Positions 43,644 through 57,665 are shown, counted from the stretch's first letter. The stretch is 64,000 bases of DNA from Paludibacter jiangxiensis (GCF_001618385.1 NZ_BDCR01000003.1:62001-126000); one strand, 5' to 3'. Notes: generated by a model not told the origin, from the sequence alone. Numbers and translations are program-made.

Positions 43644-44544
43644 ATTGGGATTCACTCCTAGCATTTCTTGGATGAAAGCTCAACACCGTATCTCTCAGCA
43701 ATTCAACGTCAATATGAGTATAAATTTCTGTTGTCATAATCGACTCATGCCCCAAAAGCTGCTGAATAACCCTGAGATTTGCACCTCCTTCGAGCAAATG
43801 AGTCGCAAATGAATGTCGGAATGTATGTGGACTAATATTCTTCTTTATTCCTGCCATTTGGGCAAGCTGTTTGACAATCGTAAAAATCATCACCCGGGTC
43901 AGCTTTGCTCCCCTCCGGTTTAGAAACAGATAATCTTCAAAGCCTTTCTGAATCTTCATTCCGTTACGAATTATCAGCCACAATCTCATTTGATTTTCAG
44001 CTTCTTCAGACAAAGGAACCAAACGCTGCTTGCTACCTTTTCCTTCCACCTTCATAAAAGAATGCTCAATATCGATATTCGAAAGCTGTATGTCAATCAA
44101 TTCGGAAACCCGCAAGCCCGACCCATACATCATTTCTATAATGGCTCTGTTGCGTTGCCCCTCTGGCGTAGATACATCAATAACATCGACGATGGAATTG
44201 ATTTCTTCGACTGAGAGAACTTCCGGCAAATGAAGACCTATTTTGGGAAGCTCCAGTAATTCGGTAGGATCATCTTCCAGTTTATTGGTCAGTATAAGAA
44301 AATTATAAAACGATTTTATACCGGAAACGATACGCGCCCGGGAACGGGGAGAAATACCCAAATCAGACAACTCTATCAAAAAATCCTGCAAGTGGTCGAT
44401 GCGCACAGTCAAAAAATCGACATGGGCATCCGTAAGAAAGCTCAAAAGCTTTTCTATATCACTCAAATAAGCCGATACCGTATTAGAAGATAACGACTTT
44501 TCGAGTTGAAGGAATGCTTTATATTCTCTTAATACCGGTTGCAT
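43642..44544 (-). CDS. xerD: Tyrosine recombinase XerC/XerD family
   Basis: 300 residues. SAM-like N-terminal domain (LREYKAFLQLEKSLSSNTVSAYLSDIEKLL) and catalytic domain with Arg in YGSGLRVSEL, His-x-x-Arg in SPHTFRHSFATHLLEGG, His in LLGHESIMTTEIYTHID (Tyr nucleophile). Length and lack of extra domains point to a chromosomal XerC/XerD-type dimer-resolution recombinase rather than an integron integrase; no integrase-specific insert is seen. XerD or XerC cannot be separated here. Confidence 0.92.
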   Translation of the reverse strand: MQPVLREYKAFLQLEKSLSSNTVSAYLSDIEKLLSFLTDAHVDFLTVRIDHLQDFLIELSDLGISPRSRARIVSGIKSFYNFLILTNKLEDDPTELLELPKIGLHLPEVLSVEEINSIVDVIDVSTPEGQRNRAIIEMMYGSGLRVSELIDIQLSNIDIEHSFMKVEGKGSKQRLVPLSEEAENQMRLWLIIRNGMKIQKGFEDYLFLNRRGAKLTRVMIFTIVKQLAQMAGIKKNISPHTFRHSFATHLLEGGANLRVIQQLLGHESIMTTEIYTHIDVELLRDTVLSFHPRNARSESQ

Positions 44545-44585
44545 AGGAACCTGTTTACCGGATGTTATCTGATTTCAATGAAGTT

Positions 44586-45479
44586 TTATTTGGCTAAACG
44601 AAAGCTGGCTTGACCGATCAAATTGCCATCTGCAAAAAGGTCTACTCTGTAAGAACCCGGAAACAACAATTCATTGACTTTCCAGTAAAGCACATCAGAA
44701 AGATCTTCGCCCTGATATTCAATAGTTTTTTTACAGGAGAATTGAATCTGACGGTTCTCAAATGGAAAAACATCACCTTGACTTCTGGCAAGGACTCCGT
44801 TATCAGGAGTCATGATCCGTGCATATACATGCTTATTTCCGGGAGCTGCAGTAACATTTTTGGCAATCGTAAAATTGATCTTTATAGTCGTAGTTTTATT
44901 GACTTTATCGGTTTTTTTATTGCGATCTGTCAACGTCTCGACACTTAGCGATTTCACATCCAGTCGTGCAGCACGAGTCACCTTTTCTTCAAGAGAGCTT
45001 TTTTCCTTTGACAATTGTTCCACATGCTGCGAAGCCTGATTGAATTTTTGCTTTACTTCCTGGTTTTCCGCTGTCAACACCTGATTTTGATGATTCAAAG
45101 AATCTACCATTATCACGTATTGCCGCAACACTTTACGTACAGTTGCAAGCTCCTGTTTCAATTGGTTAATCTTCTGAACATCTGTCACTCTAACCGTTTT
45201 CAGTTCTTCCATCAATGACTGAATACGTTGTTTCTGTTTCACAATCTGGTGGGCAAGAGAATCATTGGTTGTCTTAAACTGCAAACCGTCGGTCGATTTG
45301 GCAAAATCCTCATATTCCTGTTGCAATTGACTCTTTTCATACGTCATCTGTGCAACCATTCCTTTCATTTCCGAATCTTTATCCGAAGATTTCTTCACAA
45401 AGAAAACAAGTGCGATTACCAATCCAAGAACCAATGCCCCTACACTACCATAAATTATAATATTTTTTCTTCCAGCCAT
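44586..45479 (-). CDS. Membrane-anchored coiled-coil protein of unknown function
   Basis: 297 residues. One N-terminal membrane helix (about 7-27, after MAGRKN), a long coiled-coil (about 35-175; rich in Gln/Lys/Glu, e.g. VQKINQLKQELATVRKVLRQYVIMVDSLNHQNQ), and a C-terminal beta-sandwich (about 195-297; LYWKVNELLFPGSYRVDLFADGNLIG). The layout occurs repeatedly in Bacteroidota without known function. It is convergent with nothing and reads toward xerD. Confidence 0.65.
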   Translation of the reverse strand: MAGRKNIIIYGSVGALVLGLVIALVFFVKKSSDKDSEMKGMVAQMTYEKSQLQQEYEDFAKSTDGLQFKTTNDSLAHQIVKQKQRIQSLMEELKTVRVTDVQKINQLKQELATVRKVLRQYVIMVDSLNHQNQVLTAENQEVKQKFNQASQHVEQLSKEKSSLEEKVTRAARLDVKSLSVETLTDRNKKTDKVNKTTTIKINFTIAKNVTAAPGNKHVYARIMTPDNGVLARSQGDVFPFENRQIQFSCKKTIEYQGEDLSDVLYWKVNELLFPGSYRVDLFADGNLIGQASFRLAK

Positions 45480-45677
45480 AATGTATAAAACTTTGAAAAA
45501 CAGACATTTTACAATCGCAGATTAATTCTTTTTCCAACCTGCGAATCAGAGTACAAAAGTAGAAATATTGTGCGATACTTCAAACAAAAAGCGCCCTGCA
45601 TGCTACTTAATCCCGAGAATAAAAAAGTGGCTGATATTTCAGAAATATCAGCCGCAAATGGAGAACTATTCTCAATA

Positions 45678-46241
45678 TTATTCACGAATAACCTTAACAA
45701 GGCTCCCCGGACCTAGTTTGATAATTGAAGAAGGAGCTGGCTCCGACAGATCATCCTGACGATATTGTACGACATAATCGACCGCATCGATAATTTCCTG
45801 TGAAATCTGCGCAAAGTTGCGCGGAGTCGGCACACCGCTAATATTTGCAGATGTAGATACGATCGGACGACGAAACATTTCACACAACTTTTTTGAAAAG
45901 TCTTCATTAGACACTCGTATACCTATGCTTCCATCATCACCCAGTAAATTTGCAGCCAGATTTTTTCCTTGCGGATAAATTATTGTCAATGGTTTGGCAC
46001 TCATATCTATCAGGTCATAAGCAAGATCAGGAATTTCAGATACGTAAGCCTGCAACTTTGCGGTACTATCCATCAGAACAAGCATAGCTTTATTATCAGC
46101 TCGCTGCTTAATTTCGTAAATACGTTTTACCGCTTCTTCATTTGTTGCGTCGCAACCCAATCCCCACACAGTATCCGTCGGGTATAAAATAACGCCTCCT
46201 TTGCGCAGTACATCTATCACATGCTTAATTTCCTGTATCAT
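45678..46241 (-). CDS. tsaC: L-threonylcarbamoyladenylate synthase (Sua5/YrdC)
   Basis: 187 residues; KGGVILYPTDTVWGLGCDATNEEAVKRIYEIKQR at the N-terminus and PRPIVSTSANISGVPTPR later match the YrdC fold. Makes TC-AMP from Thr, bicarbonate and ATP for the t6A modification of tRNAs. Partners are not in the window. Confidence 0.95.
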   Translation of the reverse strand: MIQEIKHVIDVLRKGGVILYPTDTVWGLGCDATNEEAVKRIYEIKQRADNKAMLVLMDSTAKLQAYVSEIPDLAYDLIDMSAKPLTIIYPQGKNLAANLLGDDGSIGIRVSNEDFSKKLCEMFRRPIVSTSANISGVPTPRNFAQISQEIIDAVDYVVQYRQDDLSEPAPSSIIKLGPGSLVKVIRE

Positions 46242-46257
46242 TTGTCTATATTTTTTA

Positions 46258-47310
46258 TTATTTCCATTTCACCTTACAGAATAATCCCGGAACAGTAACG
46301 TAAAGTACATAAAAAGGGTACAACATTGCTAATGGAATTATCTTGCTTACAAGTTGTTTCCCGTTAAAAAACGATGCAAAATTAAGTACGAACAATGCAT
46401 CTGCGAGCGTTTTACCCGTCCAACAGATCAATGCCTGTTGCCACAGACCAAAAAGCAACAGAAAAAGAGGCATAACAGTTACTGCAAACGTAAGTAATCC
46501 AAGTAGAATTACGCTAACATCCCTATAGGATTTACTTTTTGACACCCATCTCCTTCTTTGATTTCTAAATTGTTCTATGGTCTCATTAGGCTCTATGGTC
46601 ACCATGGCATCCTGAGACTTTAAATAGCGGATAGGCTCTCCCTGTTTTTTACAATACATCATAAAAAACATATCATCTCCCGAAGGTTCTTCCATCTTCA
46701 AATCGCCAAAAGATCTCAGCCACACTTCTCTCCTGAATGCCAAGTTTGCGCCATTACACATCGTTGGATGACCCAGCAAAGCCGACCCGGCAGTAACCGC
46801 GGCCAAAGAGAGAAACTCTACCGCTTGCAGCTGCTGCCAGCAAGTATGATTAGAAATCATACGAACTGGGGCTATAATCAGAGAAGGGTTATATGTAACA
46901 AAGCAGGAGGCAATAGCTTGCAACCATGTATCAGACACATGACAATCGGCATCTGTACAAACAATATTATCACATATAGCCGCTTCAACACCGCATTTAA
47001 GTGCTTGCTTCTTCCCTATCCCTGTATTCTGTATCAACCTGACATCTGGAAAGGATGAAACAATTTCCGCTGTTCTATCACTGGAATTATCATCAACAAC
47101 AATAATTTCCTTCGCTTTATAGGATTGTTTTTCAATATCTCTTAGTAATGAGCCAATCTTTCCCGCTTCATTACGGGCACATATCACAACAGAGAGGTCT
47201 GTTCGCACATTGCCAATTATTTTTTCTCTCTTTGTTTTCTGCCATGCATAAACACAACAGCACAAAAATAAAGCATATAAACACAGCAGCAAATAGAGAA
47301 ACAGCATCAT
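46258..47310 (-). CDS. Membrane glycosyltransferase family 2
   Basis: 350 residues from the ATG at 47310 (next ATG at 47307); a longer frame to 47403 would run through the promoter and the rRNA terminator. N-terminal membrane helix (MLFLYLLLCLYALFLCCCVYAW), GT-A domain with SVVICARNEAGKIGSLL, the metal motif CTDADCHVSDTWL and the acceptor motif QFRNQRRRWVSKSK (QxxRW), then about three C-terminal helices. A processive-type inverting GT2 of unknown sugar, perhaps for exopolysaccharide or lipid glycosylation. It lies 16 bases after tsaC's start region on the same strand. Confidence 0.9.
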   Translation of the reverse strand: MMLFLYLLLCLYALFLCCCVYAWQKTKREKIIGNVRTDLSVVICARNEAGKIGSLLRDIEKQSYKAKEIIVVDDNSSDRTAEIVSSFPDVRLIQNTGIGKKQALKCGVEAAICDNIVCTDADCHVSDTWLQAIASCFVTYNPSLIIAPVRMISNHTCWQQLQAVEFLSLAAVTAGSALLGHPTMCNGANLAFRREVWLRSFGDLKMEEPSGDDMFFMMYCKKQGEPIRYLKSQDAMVTIEPNETIEQFRNQRRRWVSKSKSYRDVSVILLGLLTFAVTVMPLFLLLFGLWQQALICWTGKTLADALFVLNFASFFNGKQLVSKIIPLAMLYPFYVLYVTVPGLFCKVKWK

Positions 47311-47322
47311 TATAAATTTTCC

Positions 47323-47330
47323 CAAAGATA
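47323..47330 (-). promoter_or_regulatory. -7 box (TATCTTTG) for the GT2 gene
   Basis: Minus strand exact TAnnTTTG, 13 bases before the ATG at 47310. It separates the GT2/tsaC operon from the rRNA operon. Confidence 0.6.
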
Positions 47331-47390
47331 CTACTTCTGACGAATAGCAGAAAGATGTAATAATCCAAAATAACTTAAGGGTATAAACGC

Positions 47391-47425
47391 AAAAACGCTT
47401 CACATCATAAGATGCAAAGCGTTTT
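47391..47425 (-). terminator. rRNA operon terminator
   Basis: Minus strand stem AAAACGCTT/AAGCGTTTT with an inner GCATC/GATG pairing and a TTTTT tail, directly after the 5S gene. Confidence 0.8.
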
Positions 47426-47431
47426 GTAAAA

Positions 47432-47540
<109 letters not shown>

Positions 47541-47655
47541 AAAGTTTTCAGTTTCAGGTTGTCTTCAACTGTATATTGTTGACGTATTGGAAAGAGAGTT
47601 AACTCGTAAGCTAAATTGGATAGCATTACTATAATAAATAAGAGTTTGAGGAGAA

Positions 47656-50535
<2,880 letters not shown>

Positions 50536-50850
50536 CTTCTCGTGTGGTTAATTGTTGCCAACTAACCAGCGCTCTTAAATTATTATAGTATCGCTACCTT
50601 TTATTTAATTTAACTTTACTCGTTATCTCTCTACTTTTCCAATATGTCAAAGACCTTTTTGATAATGGTTAATTATTAATGTTTAATTATTAATTAACCG
50701 CTTTATCAGTGGTGAAACTTTGCGGGGTTGAACCGCTTTTCATTTGATAACCGCTCTGATTATCACTTTCTGACCCCCCTGTGGATCTGAAGTTTCTTGT
50801 CAATATGTTTGTTCTTTCTTCTCATCACTCGCTTGTGATGATATTTTTTG
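50536..50850. other. 23S to tRNA-Ala spacer of the rRNA operon
   Basis: 315 bases of transcribed spacer. It holds an AT-rich inverted segment near 50665-50702 (TTAATTATTAA copies around GTTTAA) and repeated stretches near 50700-50850, probably part of the processing stems. No gene seen. Confidence 0.6.
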
Positions 50851-50924
50851 TGGAGAATAACGGATTCGAACCGTTGACCCTCTGCGTGCAAGGCAGATGC
50901 TCTAGCCAGCTGAGCTAATCCCCC
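50851..50924 (-). tRNA. tRNA-Ala (anticodon TGC)
   Basis: 74 bases. Acceptor GGGGGAT pairs with ATTCTCC, D-arm AGCTCAGCTGG, anticodon loop CTTGCAC, T-arm GGTTCGAATCC. CCA is not encoded. In the 16S-23S spacer. Confidence 0.97.
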
Positions 50925-51012
50925 GTTTTAGTAGGTGAGTCAGTCAGGTGGTCAGGTGTGAGGTGAACTCACTTGCTCTCCGTCTCACTTTCTCACTTGC
51001 TCGTTTTTTTTG

Positions 51013-51086
51013 TAGTCCCAGGCAGAGTTGAACTGCCGACCTCTACATTATCAGTGTAGCGCTCTAACCAACTGAGCTATAGGACT
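51013..51086 (-). tRNA. tRNA-Ile (anticodon GAT)
   Basis: 74 bases. Acceptor AGTCCTA pairs with TGGGACT, anticodon loop CTGATAA, T-arm AGTTCAACTCT. CCA not encoded. Stands between 16S and tRNA-Ala as is usual. Confidence 0.97.
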
Positions 51087-51274
51087 GGCTGTTCTTGCGC
51101 CTCTTTCCAGGCTCTACTTTCAAGTTCCAAGTTTAAGGTCTAAAGTTTAAGGTTTTACAACTTTCAACTTTGAACATTCAACTTTTAACTCGTATTATAT
51201 AACAAATGTAGTAAAGGTAAGTTTAATGTATATCTAACCTGTATGTCACTTACTTGCCTTACGTCGTCATCTCT

Positions 51275-52805
<1,531 letters not shown>

Positions 52806-53017
52806 TAAATTAGTTTTTGTTCCTTGTGATAACTAATATCGCTATTAATTATCGTGTCTTCTCAAGATGACTTCCTTTATTTTATTAAAGGTGTAATTTA
52901 AGTAAATTGACGGTTAGCTCTCACACTAACCTTTCCTTATACTACATTTTGTTGTTTCAATTATATTCAAAGATCTCTCGTTTTGACCCCTCGTTTTTTT
53001 AGAAGCGAAAGGGACTG

Positions 53018-53048
53018 CAAAGGTACTGCTTTATTTTGAACTACCAAA
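53018..53048 (-). promoter_or_regulatory. rRNA promoter P2 (proximal)
   Basis: Minus strand TTTG (53048-53045), 19-base spacer, TACCTTTG (53025-53018). Lies about 215 bases upstream of 16S. Confidence 0.75.
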
Positions 53049-53128
53049 CTTTTCAGCAACTTTTTTTTCAAAACTTTCTCAGCTTTAAGCCTTAAAAACA
53101 CCTCCGTGTTTGTCTCTCAAAGCGGATG

Positions 53129-53160
53129 CAAAGTAACGCCCTTTTTCCGACATTACCAAA
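53129..53160 (-). promoter_or_regulatory. rRNA promoter P1 (distal), near-consensus
   Basis: Minus strand TTTG (53160-53157), 20-base spacer, TTACTTTG (53136-53129), one base off TAnnTTTG. The sequence around it parallels that of the proximal promoter, which suggests a duplicated module. Confidence 0.6.
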
Positions 53161-53310
53161 TCACTTGTGACTTTTTTGCAATAAAAAATTCATTTTTGTT
53201 TTACAATGCTGTATTTCAATAACTTAAAATTGGTATACCAGCAAATAGAATGCTAAAAGACTACTACAAAGTAGGTTAAAAGCATATTTTCGACATCATT
53301 TCAGATCTTA

Positions 53311-53329
53311 TTTCAGGCCATTTTTTTCG
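53311..53329. repeat. 19-bp direct repeat, copy 1
   Basis: TTTCAGGCCATTTTTTTCG; identical copy at 53444-53462. Spacing 133 bases. Sits upstream of the rRNA promoters. Confidence 0.85.
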
Positions 53330-53443
53330 CAAAAATGCTTCAAACAAACTATTTTTTAATCGATTACAAAGGCTTGAACAACGTGCAGCATCTGTCGGCC
53401 AAGATTCCGTCGTATTGACCCGTAATTTTATCTCCATTGGAAA

Positions 53444-53462
53444 TTTCAGGCCATTTTTTTCG
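53444..53462. repeat. 19-bp direct repeat, copy 2
   Basis: Identical to 53311-53329. Possible upstream activating or regulatory site of the rRNA operon, or a remnant of a duplication. Confidence 0.85.
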
Positions 53463-53546
53463 TAGGTTTCACTCAAAACGAGGAAAGAAAACAGCAAAAA
53501 TCAGCGATTATTGTCGAATAATTGGAATAACGGGACAAATAAATTG

Positions 53547-53554
53547 TACTTTTG
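53547..53554 (+). promoter_or_regulatory. -7 box (TACTTTTG) for the metallophosphoesterase gene
   Basis: Exact TAnnTTTG 31 bases before the ATG at 53585; TTG at 53522-53524 could serve as the -33 element. Confidence 0.6.
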
Positions 53555-53584
53555 TGCTTCATTTTTTCTAATCCCACCAATAAA

Positions 53585-54547
53585 ATGAGAACAAACAGAA
53601 CAAAAATATTCCTTTTTCCAACGCTTTTGACCTTAATTATTCTTCTCGGATGCTGGATCGGGGGGGTATTTGTACATCAAAGCCACCTTCCTCTACCCTC
53701 AAACAAGGATTATAATTTCTATTTTGTGACAGATTTCGGCTCCGTCAACGGGCATGGAGCAAAAAAACTGGTGGCTGACCAGATGAATTTATTGGCTCCG
53801 AAGGTAAATCCACGCTATATTATTTCCGGCGGAGACAATTTTCATAGTGCTGCAGCGATGACCGTCAACGATACCGTTTGGAAATGGGATTTCGAACAGT
53901 TTTTCAAAACCGGATATATAAAGGATATGGATTGGTACCTGGGCCTGGGCAATCACGACTACACCGGCAATCCCCAATGCCAGCTTGAATATGCAAAAAC
54001 TCATCCGCACTGGATTATGCCTGCTCGTTATTTTACCTTTGTAAAGGAGACCGGTAATGGAGCATCCATCCGTTTCGTGATTCTTGACACGAATCCCTTT
54101 CAAACCGACTATATAAAAAAGGGAGGACACGCCGATGCTGCCCATCAGGATACAAAGAAACAATTGCACTGGGCCGACAGCGTACTGGCATCATCGCACG
54201 AAACCTGGAAAGTGGTTATCGGACACCACCCCATTATCCATTCCGGATTGTTTACCGGAATAGGATCCGAGCTGCTTGATAAGATCAATCCTTTATTGAA
54301 GAAGTATAAGGTGGATATCTATTTTTCAGGTCATGTGCACAGTTTCCAGCACCAGCAGAAAGACAATATTGATTATATAGTAGGGGCCAGCACGTGGAAA
54401 GGCCGCATTATCACTCCTGGAATTTATTCCAAATACTGGAAGAACGCCACAGGCTTCACACTATGCTCTGTCGATGCTCGTCGTTTCCGCCTCTATTTTA
54501 TAAACGAGAAAGGACATATATTATATACGTATAGCAGGGAGAAATAA
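53585..54547 (+). CDS. Metallophosphoesterase, purple-acid-phosphatase-like
   Basis: 320 residues from the ATG at 53585. Membrane anchor or signal peptide about 8-28 (LFPTLLTLIILLGCWIGGVFV). Metal motifs in order: FVTDFGSVNG, ISGGDNF, LGLGNHDYTGN, VVIGHHPIIHSG and YFSGHVHSFQ, the set of calcineurin-like phosphatases close to tartrate-resistant acid phosphatase. Probably periplasmic. Runs into a strong bidirectional terminator. Confidence 0.9.
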   Translation: MRTNRTKIFLFPTLLTLIILLGCWIGGVFVHQSHLPLPSNKDYNFYFVTDFGSVNGHGAKKLVADQMNLLAPKVNPRYIISGGDNFHSAAAMTVNDTVWKWDFEQFFKTGYIKDMDWYLGLGNHDYTGNPQCQLEYAKTHPHWIMPARYFTFVKETGNGASIRFVILDTNPFQTDYIKKGGHADAAHQDTKKQLHWADSVLASSHETWKVVIGHHPIIHSGLFTGIGSELLDKINPLLKKYKVDIYFSGHVHSFQHQQKDNIDYIVGASTWKGRIITPGIYSKYWKNATGFTLCSVDARRFRLYFINEKGHILYTYSREK

Positions 54548-54568
54548 ATATTCTTCATGACACGACAA

Positions 54569-54609
54569 AGAGAAAGGGACGCTGAAATTATTTCAGCGTC
54601 CCTTTCTCT
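54569..54609. terminator. Bidirectional terminator
   Basis: 20-bp perfect inverted repeat AGAGAAAGGGACGCTGAAAT (54569-54588) and its complement (54590-54609), between convergent genes, with T-rich flanks. Confidence 0.9.
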
Positions 54610-54626
54610 TTATATATGGTCTGTTT

Positions 54627-56684
54627 TTACAGGTCTTTCTGTGGGGCTGCCGGGTACACAATCCGGCTGTGGTAGATATTGCGGAGTTTGTCTTTAAAAA
54701 CGGCTTTTGCCGTTTCTATGTCACGCAGGGTAATCGGCGCATCACGGAAAGCTCCCTCGTTGATTTGGGTCTGCACGATACGTTCGACCAGACACGAGAT
54801 ACTTTCTTCTGTATATTCGGTCAGGCTACGGGAAGCGGCTTCCACTGCATCGGCCATCATCAACAGGGCTGTTTCTTTGGTACGCGGATTAGGCCCCGGA
54901 TAGGTGAACGCTTCATCGTTGGGTGTGACAGCCGGGAACTGAGTACAAAAGCGTTGATAAAAATAGCGTACTTTTCCTTGCCCGTGGTGCATGCGTATAA
55001 ACTGAATGATTTGACTGGGCAGGTTGTTTTTGGTGGCTATCTTCACGCCCTCGGTAACGTGGTTAATCACAATTTTGGCTGCTGCTTCATCAGGTAACGA
55101 TTCCAGAGGATTAATACCTCCCACCTGGTTCTCCGTAAAATAGGATGGAGCGGCCATTTTTCCAATATCGTGATACAATGCTCCGGTACGCACCAACAAG
55201 GTATTGGCATTAATTTTCTGCGCGGCTTCAGTTGCCAGATTGGATACCTGTAACGAATGCTGGAAAGTCCCGGGTGCCTGCTCCGAAAACCGCACCATCA
55301 GGGGACTATTGATATTGGATAGCTCTATTAGTGTAACGTTAGACAAGAACCCGAAGGATTTTTCCACCACGTAAATAAAAGCATAGGCAAACAAGAGCAA
55401 CAGAGCATTGATACCGAACAAAAGGAATCGCACCCACAATATTTTATCGAAGTTATGATCCTGCACCAAAGAAATACCCAGGTAGCCGACACTATACGTC
55501 ACAAATATCAGACCTGCGGTTTGCACCAATTGAGAACGCTGCGTCAGATCGCGCAGGCTTGTGATAACAGTCATTCCCGCCGCAATTTGCAGCACCACGA
55601 ATTCGAACTGAGACGAACGCACCACAAATGACACCATCATAATAGTGATGATATGTGCAAACAGCGCCGAACGCGAATCAAAGAACGTGCAAATCATTAC
55701 CGGCAACAAAGCAAAAGGCACCAGGTAAATGCTGAAACTCGTAAATGAAATAACGGCAAATGCGCATCCAACAATAAGCGCTATCATCATGACGATGAAC
55801 AGCATATTTTTAAAGCGCGCAAAAATTTCACGCCGCCGGAATAAGAATATGTATAGAAAAAGAAGCGTCATAAGACCCGTCACAATCAGAATCTCGCCGA
55901 GCAAAACAATCCAGGACTGCGTTGTTTCTCCCTGAACTTTGTTCATCGCGGTTTGCAGGGAAGTAAGCACGCGATAGGACGACTCGGTAACGATATCACC
56001 TTTGTCGATAATCCGCTCTCCGGTCTGCACAATACCTTCTGTCTGCGACACTGTCCTGAGCAGATCGGACTTTACCTGTTCCGATACGGAAGCATCATAA
56101 ACAAGGTTGTCGGTAAGGTACGCATTGAGGTTACACGACTGCAATGTTCTGCTACTTAATCCGTCAGTTGCATGAGCCACGATATATTCGTAAGCCGTTT
56201 TCACAGTAAACATCTCCGCCAGTGGCACCTGAGTGGCTACATTATTTTTCACTACTGCCACCATCTGCACGTGTTCTTTTTGCACCCTGTCAAAATCTTC
56301 GGTTCGCATAATACCCTTACTATAAACATATTCGAATTGTTTACGAATATACTGACGGTAAGGAGTCGCCATCGACAACACCAATGAGCCGGAACGATCC
56401 ATCTCGGCCATTTTAGTTGAGAACAACGACGGATTAAAACGGAAATAGGGAGTATACTGGCGCAAAACGCTATCCTGCTCAGCTTTGAGCAGTTTGGCAT
56501 CTTTATAAACAGGGAAATCGAATGCTGCGGTAATCAGTTCGTAGTGCCATGGCTTCCCCACGCTGAAGGTGTAATTAAACCGGTTCTGACGCGGAAAGAA
56601 CTCCACGATCAAAGCAATGGCCAGCAAAAACAAGGCTATTTTCAGCCACACTTTCTTTTTGCTTTCCTCAAAATTCAGATTCAT
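54627..56684 (-). CDS. PgpH-type 7TM-HD cyclic-di-AMP phosphodiesterase
   Basis: 685 residues. N-terminal helix (about 11-28), an extracellular 7TMR-HDED domain (about 40-260), seven membrane helices (about 265-440) and a cytosolic HD domain with LVRTGALYHDIGKMAAPSYFTENQ (HDIGK) and FIRMHHGQGKVRYFYQ in the C-terminal third. PgpH proteins cut c-di-AMP to pApA and take part in K+ and cell wall homeostasis; the nucleotide specificity is inferred from family layout. Confidence 0.9.
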   Translation of the reverse strand: MNLNFEESKKKVWLKIALFLLAIALIVEFFPRQNRFNYTFSVGKPWHYELITAAFDFPVYKDAKLLKAEQDSVLRQYTPYFRFNPSLFSTKMAEMDRSGSLVLSMATPYRQYIRKQFEYVYSKGIMRTEDFDRVQKEHVQMVAVVKNNVATQVPLAEMFTVKTAYEYIVAHATDGLSSRTLQSCNLNAYLTDNLVYDASVSEQVKSDLLRTVSQTEGIVQTGERIIDKGDIVTESSYRVLTSLQTAMNKVQGETTQSWIVLLGEILIVTGLMTLLFLYIFLFRRREIFARFKNMLFIVMMIALIVGCAFAVISFTSFSIYLVPFALLPVMICTFFDSRSALFAHIITIMMVSFVVRSSQFEFVVLQIAAGMTVITSLRDLTQRSQLVQTAGLIFVTYSVGYLGISLVQDHNFDKILWVRFLLFGINALLLLFAYAFIYVVEKSFGFLSNVTLIELSNINSPLMVRFSEQAPGTFQHSLQVSNLATEAAQKINANTLLVRTGALYHDIGKMAAPSYFTENQVGGINPLESLPDEAAAKIVINHVTEGVKIATKNNLPSQIIQFIRMHHGQGKVRYFYQRFCTQFPAVTPNDEAFTYPGPNPRTKETALLMMADAVEAASRSLTEYTEESISCLVERIVQTQINEGAFRDAPITLRDIETAKAVFKDKLRNIYHSRIVYPAAPQKDL

Positions 56685-56709
56685 TTATCAATATTTTAGA
56701 AACGACTCA

Positions 56710-56717
56710 CAAATATA
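56710..56717 (-). promoter_or_regulatory. -7 box (TATATTTG) for the PgpH-type gene
   Basis: Minus strand exact match, 25 bases before the ATG at 56684. Confidence 0.6.
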
Positions 56718-56793
56718 GCGATCTGTAAATCCAAAAGTTCAATATCATAAGATCTAAAGGCATCATTAACAATTAATCATTGACAATTAACCA

Positions 56794-57363
56794 TTATCGC
56801 ACTACTTTGTCTTTGTTTTTTTCCACAAAATCTTTCCATCCACGATATTTTTTATCAGTCACGGGACGGTTAGTCTGATAGAAATGGCAAAGAGCTGCGC
56901 CGAGAGCATCAGTTGCATCGAGTCGCGATTGCATATCTTCTGCAGGGATATTCAGAATTCGGCGCAACATTTCAGCCACTTGTTCTTTCGAGGCTTTTCC
57001 ATTGCCGGTTATTGCCATTTTAATTTTCAAAGGAGCATATTCGGTAATCTCCATATTACGATGAAGGGCCGCTGCCATGGCAACCCCCTGCCCTCTTCCC
57101 AGTTTGAGCATTGATTGCACATTTTTGCCAAAGAAAGGAGCTTCAATTGCCAGTTCTGCGGGATGAAACTCATCAATCAGCGAAAGAGTACGCTCGAATA
57201 TACGGTGCAAGCGGTCATAATGGTCGGATATTTTGCGAAGGTCAATTACCCCCATCGCTAATAATGATGGGCGATTATTTACAATCCGAAGCATACTGTA
57301 CCCCATTACGGTAGTCCCGGGGTCGATACCCATAATTATCCGTTCACCCGCGACAAAGGTCAT
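56794..57363 (-). CDS. ruvC: Crossover junction endodeoxyribonuclease RuvC
   Basis: 189 residues from the ATG at 57363, which overlaps the stop codon of the DUF4286 gene (ATGA). Motifs [17 protein letters not shown] (first catalytic Asp), [26 protein letters not shown] (Glu) and [16 protein letters not shown] (terminal Asp pair). A longer start at 57459 would reach into the other gene. Resolves Holliday junctions in recombination. Confidence 0.95.
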   Translation of the reverse strand: MTFVAGERIIMGIDPGTTVMGYSMLRIVNNRPSLLAMGVIDLRKISDHYDRLHRIFERTLSLIDEFHPAELAIEAPFFGKNVQSMLKLGRGQGVAMAAALHRNMEITEYAPLKIKMAITGNGKASKEQVAEMLRRILNIPAEDMQSRLDATDALGAALCHFYQTNRPVTDKKYRGWKDFVEKNKDKVVR

Positions 57364-57665
57364 ACCAAAACCTCCAGTACGGTTGAAAAATAAAGCACTT
57401 TGGTTCCGAAACGACGTGTAATATCCAAAGCCATTTGCTGTTCTTTTTCCTTCTGCCAACGTTGCACATTAACCAAAGCTTCGACGGAAAATTGTACCGA
57501 TATAGAAAAAGAGTCGCCAGCATTCTCGGCTAAGACACGAAAGATACGAACATCAGTAAAGGAGCCATCGGCAGTCATCATCGGAATATACTGTTCGTCA
57601 AGCCAGCTTTTCCAATCATCTAAAGCGCTATCTTCCAGGCAAAATGTAGTATTATAGATATACAT
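57360..57665 (-). CDS. DUF4286-family protein
   Basis: 101 residues from the ATG at 57665. [29 protein letters not shown] at the start and [22 protein letters not shown] in the middle agree with DUF4286, a small ferredoxin-like-fold family frequently placed directly before ruvC in Bacteroidota. Function unknown; coupling with ruvC hints at a role in DNA repair. Confidence 0.85.
   Translation of the reverse strand: MYIYNTTFCLEDSALDDWKSWLDEQYIPMMTADGSFTDVRIFRVLAENAGDSFSISVQFSVEALVNVQRWQKEKEQQMALDITRRFGTKVLYFSTVLEVLV

Larger units (their letters stand above)
52806..53584. other. rRNA leader and upstream promoter region
   Basis: 779 bases without a credible gene. From right to left: the metallophosphoesterase promoter at 53547, a 19-bp direct repeat (53311-53329 and 53444-53462), tandem rRNA promoters, and the 16S leader. 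Much of it is A/T-tract rich. Confidence 0.75.

Noticed and set aside
43642-44544. Tyrosine recombinase as the integron integrase of the 27-30 kb cassettes
   Set aside because: It lies 14 kb away, lacks the integrase-specific insert and sits in a core-gene context.
53276-53497. 73-codon frame on the minus strand upstream of the rRNA operon
   Set aside because: It spans the 19-bp direct repeats, has no protein-like composition and no promoter of its own.
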